From: CBDHFQ01 sp965262565
GTDB lineage: Bacteria; Bacteroidota; Bacteroidia; J057
Reading direction: 5' to 3'
DNA length: 64,000 nt
Assembly: GCA_965262565.1 (NCBI GenBank)
Contig: CBDHFQ010000012.1
Span: 62,001-126,000 of the forward strand
Positions 51,620 through 61,348 of the stretch are shown here, one piece after another. The notes under the pieces were generated by a model that saw only the letters and a list, made by a program, of their open reading frames with translations, made no database searches and was not told the origin of the DNA. Numbering within the stretch: the stretch's first letter is position 1; every line of letters begins with the position of its first letter. The translations under genes were made by a program, and so were the position numbers.

Positions 51620-52723
51620 ATGACTAAATCAAATCAGCGAATATTTTACTTCATTTTTATAGGCCTTATCGTTTTCTTATTCGTATGGTTTTTCTTGGAT
51701 ATCTTGGTGTATATATTGATATCCGCTATCATTTCTCTCATTGGAAGGCCGATTATGAAATTGTTGGGAAGAATTCGAATGATGGGCAACATCATCCCCA
51801 AAAGTATTCAGGCTGTTCTCACACTGGGAATTTTAGCCATTTGTATCAGCTTACTCATTTTAAGCTTCTTGCCGGGAGTTATCAGCCAAATAGAAAATCT
51901 GGAAAATATTGATGTAGAGACTATATCAGAGGGATTGAATGAGCCAATAGCACAGCTAGAACACTTTCTTACCACGTATAAGTTAGTGGATAAAGATGTA
52001 TCCGTGGAAGCCTACTTTAGAGATAGCATTATTTCGGTAGTTAGCGATATTCGTTTTTCAAATATTATTAACTCCTTAATCGGTTTTACCGGAGATTTTT
52101 TTATAGCTATTTTTTCCATCATTTTTATCAGCTTTTTCTTTTTAAAAGATGAGGAATTATTTAACAGGATTCTCTTTTCTATCATACCTACAGGATATGA
52201 AAATCGAGTGTTAAAGGTAATAGATACTGTGAAGGGATTGTTGAGTAGATATTTTATTGGGGTACTTATAGAGGTATTTTTAGTGGGACTATTTATTTCT
52301 ATTGGTCTGAGTATGTTGGGGGTAGAAAGTGCTATTTTAATTGGTTTTCTAGCGGGAATATTTAATGTAATACCCTATCTCGGGCCATTAATTGGAGCAG
52401 TTTTGGGAGTTTCCTTGACGATTTTAAGTACGCTGGAGATGGATTTTTATGGTGCTGTCGTTCCTTTGATCTTAAAAGTATTGGCAGTAATAACTATTGT
52501 TCAATTGATAGACAATTTTATCTTTCAACCCTTCATCTATTCCAGTAGTGTAAAGGCGCATCCCTTGGAAATATTTTTGGTGATTCTCATGGCGGGAAGT
52601 TTGGTAGGGATAGTGGGAATGATCGCTGCAATACCTACTTATACCTTGCTAAGAGCTGTGGCTAAGGAATTTTTTAATCAATTTAAAGTAGTACAGTCTA
52701 TTACCAGAAGTCTTGAATCATGA
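51620..52723 (+). CDS. AI-2E family transporter (PerM/TqsA-like)
   Basis: This 367-residue protein has about eight membrane helices in the AI-2E exporter layout. Clear marks are RYFIGVLIEVFLVGLFISIG, AILIGFLAGIFNVIPYLGPL (about 240-259), where the NxIPYLGPxIG motif is typical, and LIDNFIFQPFIYSSSVKAHP, the C-terminal signature. Members export autoinducer-2 or act as Na/Li-proton antiporters; which applies here is unknown. Its end overlaps the end of the convergent kinase gene by 6 bases. Confidence 0.93.
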   Translation: MTKSNQRIFYFIFIGLIVFLFVWFFLDILVYILISAIISLIGRPIMKLLGRIRMMGNIIPKSIQAVLTLGILAICISLLILSFLPGVISQIENLENIDVETISEGLNEPIAQLEHFLTTYKLVDKDVSVEAYFRDSIISVVSDIRFSNIINSLIGFTGDFFIAIFSIIFISFFFLKDEELFNRILFSIIPTGYENRVLKVIDTVKGLLSRYFIGVLIEVFLVGLFISIGLSMLGVESAILIGFLAGIFNVIPYLGPLIGAVLGVSLTILSTLEMDFYGAVVPLILKVLAVITIVQLIDNFIFQPFIYSSSVKAHPLEIFLVILMAGSLVGIVGMIAAIPTYTLLRAVAKEFFNQFKVVQSITRSLES

Positions 52724-54847
52724 GGCAGTAGGCGTTTTCATATTGCTACTCATTAATTCTCTAAGGTGGTTCGGATTAAAGGGTTTAGTGAGAAAACTGT
52801 TCATACCTGCAGAAAAAGCTTTAGATCGAATTTCTTCATTATTATTGGCTGTTAATGCTATAATAGGAATGTTATTAATGTGGGGTTCGGACATATTTCT
52901 AATGATTTCAGTGGCTTGTATCCCATCCATTATCGGCATTTGTATATCCATTAATATTAAATCGTAATTGGATTTTTCTACCAGTTTTATTGCCTCAACT
53001 CCATTCTCTGCATGATCAAAATCTACCTCCCACTTTCTCAGAAACTTTTCTACGATCTTTACATTAATAAAATTGTCTTCCACAACTAATACTTTACCTC
53101 CCAAGCGACAGGGAAACTCTTCATTCGATGGTTCGTTGCATGGGGATGTTGACTTTGGGTGGTGTATTTTTAAGTTAAGAACAAAACTAAACACCGAACC
53201 TTTACCGATTTCACTTTGGAGCTCAATCTTGCTGTTAAACATCTCAAGTAATTTTTGAGTGATAGCGAGCCCCAGGCCTGTTCCTCCAAAATTTCTGGTA
53301 ATATCACTTCTGGCTTGAGTAAATTCTTCAAAAATAATCCGCTGTTTCTCTTCTGGAATCCCAATACCTGTATCCGAGATAGAAATTTTCATGCTCAATT
53401 TATCCTCGAGCGTAAACATTTCCTGCACTTTTATACATACCTCACCTTCATGAGTGAATTTAATAGCATTACTTACCAGATTAGTGAATATTTGCTTAAG
53501 CCTTAAATCATCACCTATTACTTCTTTAGGAAGTTTAGGATCTCGGTCCAAGGTTAAGTTAATCCCTTTTTGCTGTGCCATAGGGAGAAATGAATTGTAA
53601 ATGTTATCTGTAAGTTCCGATAATGCAAATGGGCTATGTTCTAAGGTGATTTTACCAGCCTCTATCTTATTAAAGTCCAGAATATCATTAATTAAAGATA
53701 AAAGCAATTGGGAAGAAGAAAATAAGGTATCGAGATTATCGTCAAGATCGGGATCGTCATTTTCCTCTTTAATTAGATGGGCTAAAGCGATTACTCCATT
53801 TAATGGCGTTCTTAACTCATGGCTCATGACAGATAAAAACTCGGACTTGGCTTTATTGGATATTTCAGCTTCTTCTTTAGCAGCAATCAAATCGAATTCT
53901 ACTTTCTTTTGCGGAGTAATATCCTGGCATATACCAAAAAGTTTTAGATGGCCATCTTTATCTTTTTCTAAATTTCCAATGATTCTGATCCAAATAGGTT
54001 CTTTTATATATAAAGAAGTACTGCTTAATTCCAGATCAAAGGGAGATCCGCATTTAATGCATTCATTGATAGCATCTAATAGTATTTTTTGAGTAGCATC
54101 ATCGAAGAGGTACATAAATGATTGACGTGTAGGAACAAAATCTTTGTCTAACTGAAAAAGTGTATATATTTCCGTGGACCAATACATTTTATCCAGATGA
54201 ATATCGTACTCCCAATTTCCTATTCTGGCTATTTGTTGGGCAATGGTAAGACGCTGCTGGGACTTGGTTAATTTTTTATTAAGCTCTTTTTGCCCTTTTA
54301 ATAAACCATGTATTTTACTTTGATTTTTATGAAAGTTGAACACTAAAACGATGGTAAGTGAAACAAATACAAAATAGCTGACACTGAAAAGTATTTTCTC
54401 CTTGATGGTTGCATCTGCAAGGAAAAGCATAATAAGAACGATTATTACCATGATTTGAGTGAAGAGCTTTGTCCGTTTCCAACTGGTATTTAAAGCTGCA
54501 ATAACTGAAACAATGAACCCCAAATAGAAGGTGATTTTTCCATCAAATGGATTGTAGTAAAGGATGTGGTTGATCCAACAGATAATTAAAAGGCCCAAAT
54601 AAAATAGTATATTCATTGCGAGCTTATGGGCTTTGGGAAATAGCGAAAGTGTAGTAAAAGCAAGTAATTGAAATGTACCCATGATTACAGAGTTCATAAT
54701 AGGGTATTCATAAGAACTCTCTGATCCTATCCTGATGTATAAAGAATAAAAGGTGAAGAAGCCCGATATCAAAAAGACTATCCTAATCAGGAAATATCTA
54801 TCGCTGAACAGAAGTACTGTCTTAGTTAGGTTATTACTCACCTGCAT
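52718..54847 (-). CDS. Hybrid sensor histidine kinase (membrane, PAS, HisKA, HATPase, REC)
   Basis: This 709-residue protein has an N-terminal membrane module of about six helices (about 12-175), a coiled linker, and a PAS-type sensor domain (about 205-320; RIGNWEYDIHLDKMYWS, then QDITPQKK). The HisKA domain has His343 in MSHELRTPLNG, and the HATPase domain (about 450-565) has the N, G1 (DTGIGIPEEKQ) and G2 (GTGLGL) boxes. A C-terminal receiver (about 590-705) has phospho-acceptor Asp634 (LMDIQMP) and Lys in TKPF. Membrane and PAS sensing feed a phosphorelay whose output is not in the window. It could hand phosphate to stand-alone receivers such as the one at 2.8-3.3 kb; this is speculation. 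Confidence 0.95.
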   Translation of the reverse strand: MQVSNNLTKTVLLFSDRYFLIRIVFLISGFFTFYSLYIRIGSESSYEYPIMNSVIMGTFQLLAFTTLSLFPKAHKLAMNILFYLGLLIICWINHILYYNPFDGKITFYLGFIVSVIAALNTSWKRTKLFTQIMVIIVLIMLFLADATIKEKILFSVSYFVFVSLTIVLVFNFHKNQSKIHGLLKGQKELNKKLTKSQQRLTIAQQIARIGNWEYDIHLDKMYWSTEIYTLFQLDKDFVPTRQSFMYLFDDATQKILLDAINECIKCGSPFDLELSSTSLYIKEPIWIRIIGNLEKDKDGHLKLFGICQDITPQKKVEFDLIAAKEEAEISNKAKSEFLSVMSHELRTPLNGVIALAHLIKEENDDPDLDDNLDTLFSSSQLLLSLINDILDFNKIEAGKITLEHSPFALSELTDNIYNSFLPMAQQKGINLTLDRDPKLPKEVIGDDLRLKQIFTNLVSNAIKFTHEGEVCIKVQEMFTLEDKLSMKISISDTGIGIPEEKQRIIFEEFTQARSDITRNFGGTGLGLAITQKLLEMFNSKIELQSEIGKGSVFSFVLNLKIHHPKSTSPCNEPSNEEFPCRLGGKVLVVEDNFINVKIVEKFLRKWEVDFDHAENGVEAIKLVEKSNYDLILMDIQMPIMDGIQATEIIRNMSEPHINNIPIIALTANNNEEIRSKAFSAGMNSFLTKPFNPNHLRELMSSNMKTPTAS

Positions 54848-55068
54848 TTAATCTTGTAGTGTTATGTCTTAATTAGGAGTAAATATATACCTACGAATAG
54901 CAGTAAAAACATATAATCTTAAATTACAAAGAATAAAAATTATTAAAAATTGATTATTCATAACTCTATAACAGGGATGAAAGTTCAATTCCTCCAGCTT
55001 TATCATTTATAATCGTCAGATAGCCAATTATATTGAGGGAAATATTTTGATCATTACATAAAGTTTTT

Positions 55069-55632
55069 ATGAACATTCAAACAACAAAAAATCCCTGGAA
55101 AACTATTTCTTCTAAAGAAGAGTATGATAATCCGTGGATTAAGGTAACTGAACACAAGGTGATTAATCCATCTGGGAGGGAGGGGATTTATGGAGTAATT
55201 CATTTCAAAAATAATGCGGTTGGCGTCGTTCCATATGAGTCAGGAAATATATGGATGGTAGGCCAGTATCGTTTTCCCTTAAATACTTACTCATGGGAAA
55301 TTCCAGAGGGTGGAGGCCCTATGGGAGAACCTACGGAGGAAGCCGCTCGGAGGGAACTTAAAGAGGAAACAGGATTGGAAGCAGATCATTTGGCACCTAT
55401 ATTGGAGATGAATTTGTCAAATTCTGTAAGCGATGAGTGGGGGATAGTCTATTTAGCAACCGGCTTAAAAATAGGGGAGGCAGCGCCTGAGGAAACAGAA
55501 AAACTAGCCGTGAAAAAAATGACTTTAGAAGCAGTGTATGAAATGGTGGAAAAGAGAGAAATAAAGGATTCTCTTACGGTAGCCACTATATATAAGCTAA
55601 TGCTGATGAAAATTAAAGGAGAGTTAACATAA
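55069..55632 (+). CDS. Nudix hydrolase, ADP-ribose pyrophosphatase-like
   Basis: This 187-residue protein has a complete Nudix box: Gly81, Glu87, then REL-KEETGL (Arg95, Glu96, Glu99, Glu100, Gly102). The preceding LNTYSWEIPEGGG and the N-terminal NPWIKVTEHKV fit ADP-ribose pyrophosphatase / NudF-type enzymes, which cleave ADP-sugars to AMP and sugar phosphate. There is no signal peptide. A bidirectional terminator separates it from the convergent folE gene. Confidence 0.92.
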   Translation: MNIQTTKNPWKTISSKEEYDNPWIKVTEHKVINPSGREGIYGVIHFKNNAVGVVPYESGNIWMVGQYRFPLNTYSWEIPEGGGPMGEPTEEAARRELKEETGLEADHLAPILEMNLSNSVSDEWGIVYLATGLKIGEAAPEETEKLAVKKMTLEAVYEMVEKREIKDSLTVATIYKLMLMKIKGELT

Positions 55633-55633
55633 A

Positions 55634-55658
55634 AAAAGGGACAATATATGTCCCTTTT
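55634..55658. terminator. Bidirectional terminator between the Nudix gene and folE
   Basis: AAAAGGGACA (55634-55643) pairs perfectly with TGTCCCTTTT (55649-55658) around a 5-base loop. The T-runs at both ends allow it to stop both transcripts; leftward reading gives a run of seven T residues. It lies one base past the Nudix stop. Confidence 0.88.
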
Positions 55659-55683
55659 CAAATTTTCATCGATAAATATCAGA

Positions 55684-56427
55684 TTATAACTCAATGTATC
55701 TTAAAAATTCTGATCTAACACTCGGATCTTGGAATTTTCCCGAATATTCCGCCGTGGTAGTACTGCTATTTACGTCATTAACTCCTCGGGAAGAGACGCA
55801 CAAATGAACTGCATCTATCAGTACAGCAACATCTTCAGTGTTTAATGCTTCTTTTAATTGCTGAGAGATTTGCATCGTGAGGCGCTCTTGTACTTGCGGA
55901 CGCTTGGCATAATACCTGACGATTCGATTTAGTTTAGATAATCCTATGACTTTTCCACTGGAAATATAAGCGACATGGGCTTTGCCAATGATCGGGACGA
56001 AGTGATGTTCACAATATGAGTAGAAAGTTATGTCTTTTTCTACCAGCATTTGTTTGTATTTGTACCCGTTTTCAAACAGAGTCACTGCTGGCTTATTTGC
56101 CGGATCAAGTCCGCTAAAGACTTCCTTTACATACATTTTAGCTACTCTGTAAGGAGTACCTTGTAAACTGTCATCTTTGAGATCCAAGCCCAAGATATTC
56201 ATGATTTCCCGAAAGTGATCAGCTATCTGTTCAATTTTCGTTTCATCATCTACCTCAAAGGCATCCCCACGTATGGGTGTTTCAATATTAGACCACACGT
56301 GCGCATCTCCCCTTTCTTCATGCTCACCGTGTTTCCCTGTGTGGTGGCCATGTCCATTATGATTATCATGATGGCCATTACCCCCATTAACGGACGGGAT
56401 ATTCCACAAAGTTTCGTTCGGTTTCAT
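55684..56427 (-). CDS. folE: GTP cyclohydrolase I with histidine-rich N-terminal tail
   Basis: This 247-residue protein has the FolE core from about residue 60: LKDDSLQGTPYRVAKMYV, the zinc-binding YSYCEHHFVP motif, IGLSKLNRIVRYYAKRPQ, and the second Cys in HLCVSSRGV. It makes dihydroneopterin triphosphate from GTP for folate and pterin synthesis. Before the core lies an extra tail with nine His in residues 19-43 (GNGHHDNHNGHGHHTGKHG), absent from ordinary FolE, which may store or sense zinc. The start at 56427 overlaps the end of queD by 41 bases; no later Met is available before the core, so the overlap is likely real. Confidence 0.94.
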   Translation of the reverse strand: MKPNETLWNIPSVNGGNGHHDNHNGHGHHTGKHGEHEERGDAHVWSNIETPIRGDAFEVDDETKIEQIADHFREIMNILGLDLKDDSLQGTPYRVAKMYVKEVFSGLDPANKPAVTLFENGYKYKQMLVEKDITFYSYCEHHFVPIIGKAHVAYISSGKVIGLSKLNRIVRYYAKRPQVQERLTMQISQQLKEALNTEDVAVLIDAVHLCVSSRGVNDVNSSTTTAEYSGKFQDPSVRSEFLRYIEL

Positions 56428-56797
56428 ACAATGTTACTGTTAATTCAAATGAAGGATCTAAATGTTGCCTCAATATATCGTGAATAACTATCGCGATATT
56501 TTCAGCAGTTGGATTAAGTTCTTTAAACTCCGGAACCTGGAGGTTTAAATTTTTATGGTCAAATTTTTCCAGGACATGTTTTTGCATTAAATCTTTAAGA
56601 ATTTTCATATCAATGACATATCCCGTTTGCTGGTCAACTTCACCTACCACTTTTACGATCAAATCGTAATTATGACCATGGTAGAATTCATTATTACACT
56701 TTCCGAAAACTTCCGCATTCTTGCCGTTGCCCCATTCTGGAATATGTAGTCTATGTGCAGCATTGAAATGAGCTTTTCTAAATACAGCTACTTTCAT
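56387..56797 (-). CDS. queD: 6-carboxy-5,6,7,8-tetrahydropterin synthase
   Basis: This 136-residue protein of the T-fold has the zinc ligands His15, His40 and His42 (FNAAHRL and FYHGHNYDL) and catalytic Cys34 (FGKCNNEFY). It ends with the typical TLYETERNFVEY. It turns dihydroneopterin triphosphate, the FolE product, into carboxytetrahydropterin for queuosine or related pterins; the family also includes PTPS-like enzymes. I chose the Met at 56797, as the longer form adds a leader of 12 residues. It overlaps folE, a sensible metabolic pairing. Confidence 0.92.
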   Translation of the reverse strand: MKVAVFRKAHFNAAHRLHIPEWGNGKNAEVFGKCNNEFYHGHNYDLIVKVVGEVDQQTGYVIDMKILKDLMQKHVLEKFDHKNLNLQVPEFKELNPTAENIAIVIHDILRQHLDPSFELTVTLYETERNFVEYPVR

Positions 56798-56967
56798 ATA
56801 TATTTTAACAAATGATATAAACTCACAGAACAAACATTGGACAAACTAATATTGTTTAATATTTACGTATAATCATTCAACAAAATGATTTTACAAATAA
56901 TTTTTAAATCTTTTTTATCTAAAAGAGAAAAAATCTTAAACAATTTAACTACTTCGTTTAATTTTTT

Positions 56968-58548
56968 ATGTCCGATATCTCACATATAGCTGTAGTAGGA
57001 AGTGGAATGGCAGGATTAACAGCCGCTACGCTTTTAACTAATACAGGCAATCAGGTTACGGTATTTGAGCAAAATTGGTTACCTGGAGGATGTTCCAGCT
57101 CATACCCCAGAAAACAATATATTTTTGAGAGTGGAGCTACAACACTCGTAGGTTTAGACGAAACCATGCCATTAGGTCACCTATTAGCTCAGACGGGAAT
57201 CGAGCTATCTCCCTGGAAATTGCCTGTTCCCATGAAAGTCTATTTAAAAAATGGCCAGGTACTAACGAGATATCAACCCATTGAACAGTGGATTGAGGAA
57301 GCCGAGCGGGTATTTGGTAAAAAAGGACAGCGAGCGTTTTGGACCTATTGTTACGAGATAAGCCAATTTGTATGGGAAACTTCTGTCAAGCAATTGGCTT
57401 TTCCTCCAGCAACTTTGAAGGACTTGATATATGCCCTCCAACATTTTGAATGGAAGCAACTCGGTTTTGCCATTAAAGCTTTCCAGTCGATGGAGCAATT
57501 ATTGAAGAAATATGACTTGCTTGATAATGAGCTTTTTGTGGACTTTGTGAACCAACAACTACTTATCACTGCTCAAAATTATTTGTCTGAAGTGAATGTG
57601 CTATTTGGGGCAGCTGCACTATGCTATACGAATTACGATAATTTCTATATGCCCGGGGGGCTGATTAATCTGGTAAGTCCTTTTGTGGATTTTTTGGAGG
57701 CCAATGGGTCAAGACTGAAATTGGAAGAGGGCGTAAATAGCATCGTTCCTGTTAGAAAGGGCTACGAACTACAGACGAATAAAGGAACCTATCACTTTGA
57801 TAAAGTCGTTTCATCTATACCTATCAACAATACCTTATCCATTTTTAAGGATGACAAGGTTGAAAAAAGATTGAGTAATAAGGTCATGTCTTCCGATCAA
57901 CTCAATAGTGCGTTATCCATCGGGTTTGTGATGAAAAAGACGAAGATGTACGATTGTCTCCATCATCAAATACATCTATCTCATCCTCTACCTTATACAG
58001 GTTCTGAAAGCATTTTTTTAAGTTTAAGTCATCCTGAGGATCACTTGAGATGTGGTCCTGATGAGATCGTAGGTTCCATTAGTACTCATGTACCTCATCC
58101 AGCTGAGACATGGATTAGCGATAAGGATAAAGTGGAGGAATTAATATTTAAAGAGCTGGCAACTAAGGGTTTATTGAGCCAAGAAGATATCACATATGTT
58201 CATTCTTCTACTCCTCATGCCTGGGAGAAATGGACGCAGAGAAAATGGGGGTTTGTAGGTGGCTATCCTCAATATATGAAGATTAAGCCCTGGGAAATGA
58301 TAGAAGCACGATTAGATCACAAAGGTGCTTACATATGTGGGGATAGTGCCTATCCAGGCCAGGGAATTCCAGGGGCTTGTTTAAGTGGAATTATCGCTTT
58401 TGAAAAAATGTGTTTGGATGATAAAGGAGTTCTGCATAATCATGGAGAGAAATCGAGTAATTTGTTAAATCATCATCAGTTTAATCATGGGACAACGCAT
58501 GCTAAATGGAAGCGCGCTTTTGAAAAAGCACAAGCATTTCATAAGTAA
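56968..58548 (+). CDS. FAD-dependent oxidoreductase of the carotenoid isomerase / phytoene desaturase type
   Basis: This 526-residue protein has an N-terminal dinucleotide-binding fold IAVVGSGMAGLTAA (about 7-20) with the acidic end Glu34 of VTVFEQN. The second FAD motif PGGCSSSY follows. A C-terminal GAYICGDSAYPGQGIPGACL (about 450-470) holds the last FAD contact, as in CrtISO- and CrtI-type amine oxidases. These act on carotenoids or retinoids. No carotenoid synthesis gene is close, so the substrate is unproven. The tail is His-rich (LNHHQFNHGTTH), which may be chance. Confidence 0.85.
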   Translation: MSDISHIAVVGSGMAGLTAATLLTNTGNQVTVFEQNWLPGGCSSSYPRKQYIFESGATTLVGLDETMPLGHLLAQTGIELSPWKLPVPMKVYLKNGQVLTRYQPIEQWIEEAERVFGKKGQRAFWTYCYEISQFVWETSVKQLAFPPATLKDLIYALQHFEWKQLGFAIKAFQSMEQLLKKYDLLDNELFVDFVNQQLLITAQNYLSEVNVLFGAAALCYTNYDNFYMPGGLINLVSPFVDFLEANGSRLKLEEGVNSIVPVRKGYELQTNKGTYHFDKVVSSIPINNTLSIFKDDKVEKRLSNKVMSSDQLNSALSIGFVMKKTKMYDCLHHQIHLSHPLPYTGSESIFLSLSHPEDHLRCGPDEIVGSISTHVPHPAETWISDKDKVEELIFKELATKGLLSQEDITYVHSSTPHAWEKWTQRKWGFVGGYPQYMKIKPWEMIEARLDHKGAYICGDSAYPGQGIPGACLSGIIAFEKMCLDDKGVLHNHGEKSSNLLNHHQFNHGTTHAKWKRAFEKAQAFHK

Positions 58549-58607
58549 AGTATAGATGAGCATAAAGAAAAATGTTCTTTAAATATTAGATTTATCTACA
58601 GTGGTTT

Positions 58608-58892
58608 GTGGCGAATGGCTATTCGGAACTAGGGACTCATCAAGAGTTAAAGCAAAAAGTTAAGCCTATTCCTGAAAATGACATTTGGATCGCTACAACT
58701 TGTATAGTTCACCAAAGAGCACCTGGTAGTCGAGACACCCACTTTCAGTTCCAATCCCTCAAAAGAAATCGAATAACCCACTGGAGTCTCCAAGTGGGTT
58801 ATTATCGAATCCTTTATGAAATAGATGACGAAATACGCATTGTTTCGATGGCTACCACAGGTCATATAAAAAGCATTTACAAGAAGAAATAA
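58608..58892 (+). pseudogene. Chimeric remnant: end of a VapC/PIN toxin fused to end of a RelE/ParE toxin
   Basis: The frame is open from 58590 and could start at GTG 58608, giving 94 residues. Residues about 18-45 (VKPIPENDIWIATT, then GSRDTHF) match the C-terminal third of VapC-like PIN toxins, which have the signature PIPENDLWIAA and SRDTHF. Residues about 50-94 (WSLQVGYYRILYEIDDEIRI, ending GHIKSIYKKK) match the C-terminal half of RelE/ParE toxins. The PIN part lacks its first acidic residues and the RelE part its first half, so neither fold is complete. It is most likely a decayed toxin locus and not an active toxin. Confidence 0.7.
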
Positions 58893-58985
58893 ATTCCTGA
58901 TAGATAGAAGTCTGCTTCCTGCTTTCAGCAGTATGGCTGCTAATAGGGTTTTGACCTTCCTTACGCAGATACTTAACCTATAACA

Positions 58986-61250
58986 TCAAAATGCCAATCT
59001 CAGCGAAACAAATACACTTCTTCCATAACCATCTACACCTGAACCATGAATGCGGTACAACTCATCTCCTATATTCTGAATGCCAATACCTAAATGATAC
59101 TTATTCAAATCATAGCCCACAAACATATTGACAATGTTCCAGCCTGGCGTTCCTCCATCGGGAATTCTATGATCTCTGATATCTCCTCCTGAAAGTCTGT
59201 CTTGTAAAGCCGCAGAGAGCCATTCTGCTTTGGCCCAAAATCCCGAAGACAATAATCGATAGTGTAATCCTAATCTGCCATTTAAAGGAGGAATTCTACG
59301 GATAGGATCGCCATCAGCAGTTTCTCCATGCGTATAAATGATGCTACCAAATAATGCTAATCCAGGGATGATGGCATATTCCGCTTCTGCTTCCACTCCT
59401 CTAATTCTCGCCCTATCTATGTTATCTTTAGTAAATACGGGTTCGCCTTCAAAGGTATTGCTTCCCATAAAGGTCGTTGGTACTCTGCTAATGAGATCCG
59501 ATAATCTGGTATAATAGAAAAAGACGGATCCTGTGAGCTTTGACCGTTGAACTTTAATCCCTATTTCTCCTGTTAACGTCCTTTCGGGACCCAAATCATC
59601 TGTGGGAACTTCTATGCCCGAATCAAACAGCCCAAAACTACTCAGATCATTAATATTAGGGGCTCTGAATCCACTATTAACAGTGCCAATAAAGTGAATG
59701 CCTGTAGGTAGGAAGTAAGAAATAGAAAGATTTCCTACAGCAGCTACCGGATTCACTGATAAATCCCCAAAAGTCTCATCCTCAGCAGCAATAGATACAT
59801 AATTTAATCTTCCCCCAAAGGTAAATTTAAACCTTCTCCAATCTACTGTATGAAGGGAAAAAGCAGCTAAATTGTGGGCTGTAGCATTATCGGGATAGAG
59901 TCCACGACTGGAAACAGACGAACCTGATGATACATCCCTGGTCGTTTTGCTACTTCTTACCTTGTCATAATAATACTCGATTCCCGAGACAAACCTCCAC
60001 ATATCCAATGGCTGAGAATGAACTTCAAAGATATTGCCCCATGTGTTAACTTCATCCCTTTCGTTAGTAATAGTGGTTTCAGATCTACGCTGTGTTTCTC
60101 GACCTTCCAGAGATTTATGCCATGAGCTGGTTACACTTATCCGTTGTATCCAAGGACGATTAATAAATGATTCCCATTTTGCATAGGCTAAGTCCCTGGC
60201 TTGTGGCTCAAACACATATCGCTGAAATCCTCTTTGTACCACTTGATCGAAGCGCGGAACTTCTTTTTGATCTACTCTTTGATACGCAAGGGTCAATATA
60301 TTTTTTCCTGGCAATTGTATGAGTGCTTTGATATCTCCAGCTAATTCATCGTAGGCTGAAGGAGCCTGTATACTATCTCCTCCAACGTGTAAGTCCCCAA
60401 AATTCCTAAAGGAAAAACCTCCCAGGAGCGCTATGTTGCTACTCTCAACAAAAATTTCACCTCGCACCGATTGTTCCATATCACCACTCAAATATTTGCC
60501 ATAAACCCTCCCCCCAATGACTGTTTTGTCTGCCTGAAAACGCGGTGTTTTAGTTCTGAGATTAAGGACGCCCCCCAATGCATCACTTCCGTACTGTACC
60601 GAACCTGAACCACGGACGACTTCAATCTGATTTAAACTTAAAGGATCGACGGTATTTAAGTATTGATTAGGTCCAAAGCGATAGGTCGCATTGTTTAATC
60701 TGATGCCATCTACCAGGATTAAGGTCTGATTACCTGTTAAGCCCCGTAGAAAAGGAGAACCTCCTCCATGATTGGTTTTTTGTACCCATACACCTGGAGT
60801 ACCTATCAGGGCTTCAGGCGTACTTCGGGGAGCACGTTCCACAAATTGGCGTTGATTGTAAATAGAAATCGCTTCGGGACTTTTAAAAGCTTCCTGTTCA
60901 AATCTTTGGGCTGTGATCACTACATCTTCATTAGTTCTCAGGACAGCAGGAATTAGTTGAATAGTAAGAGTTACTGCTTCGGGATCTTCTAAGTCAATGT
61001 TAACGATCTGAGTCTGAAAATTGATGTGGCTAATTTTTAAGCGGTAGGCTTCATTGTCCAAATCAGTAATCCTAAAATTTCCTTCTTCATCACTAACAGC
61101 TCCCTTCCTTTGATCTATGACAACAATATTTACTCCTTCAATTTTTTCCAGCGTATTAGCATGTGAGATGGTTCCCTGAATGGATTGTGAATAAGCGACA
61201 AGAGAAGTACTGTAGAGGCACAACAAAAAATAGCGTATAAGTCGATTCAT
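58986..61250 (-). CDS. TonB-dependent receptor with N-terminal carboxypeptidase-regulatory-like domain
   Basis: This 754-residue outer-membrane protein has a signal peptide (about 1-21) and a CarboxypepD_reg-like domain (about 23-105; IQGTISHANTLEKIEGVNIV). The plug domain (about 110-225) includes TPGVWVQKTNHGGGSPFLRG and a LVDGIRLNNATYRFGP motif. A beta barrel ends with YGRSVFVSLRLAF, a typical aromatic terminus. It takes up a ligand with TonB energy; plug and size (about 750) are BtuB/FepA-like, without a SusD partner. The ligand, perhaps a siderophore or vitamin, is not fixed. It lies about 100 bases downstream of the ThDP enzyme gene on the same strand. Confidence 0.92.
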   Translation of the reverse strand: MNRLIRYFLLCLYSTSLVAYSQSIQGTISHANTLEKIEGVNIVVIDQRKGAVSDEEGNFRITDLDNEAYRLKISHINFQTQIVNIDLEDPEAVTLTIQLIPAVLRTNEDVVITAQRFEQEAFKSPEAISIYNQRQFVERAPRSTPEALIGTPGVWVQKTNHGGGSPFLRGLTGNQTLILVDGIRLNNATYRFGPNQYLNTVDPLSLNQIEVVRGSGSVQYGSDALGGVLNLRTKTPRFQADKTVIGGRVYGKYLSGDMEQSVRGEIFVESSNIALLGGFSFRNFGDLHVGGDSIQAPSAYDELAGDIKALIQLPGKNILTLAYQRVDQKEVPRFDQVVQRGFQRYVFEPQARDLAYAKWESFINRPWIQRISVTSSWHKSLEGRETQRRSETTITNERDEVNTWGNIFEVHSQPLDMWRFVSGIEYYYDKVRSSKTTRDVSSGSSVSSRGLYPDNATAHNLAAFSLHTVDWRRFKFTFGGRLNYVSIAAEDETFGDLSVNPVAAVGNLSISYFLPTGIHFIGTVNSGFRAPNINDLSSFGLFDSGIEVPTDDLGPERTLTGEIGIKVQRSKLTGSVFFYYTRLSDLISRVPTTFMGSNTFEGEPVFTKDNIDRARIRGVEAEAEYAIIPGLALFGSIIYTHGETADGDPIRRIPPLNGRLGLHYRLLSSGFWAKAEWLSAALQDRLSGGDIRDHRIPDGGTPGWNIVNMFVGYDLNKYHLGIGIQNIGDELYRIHGSGVDGYGRSVFVSLRLAF

Positions 61251-61348
61251 AAGGGCAAGGATAGATTGGTATCAGTTAGATCGAAAAGATATGTAACTGG
61301 TGTTAGCTGAATATTATGCCATAAATATGTATCCCTTGCGCATTTATG

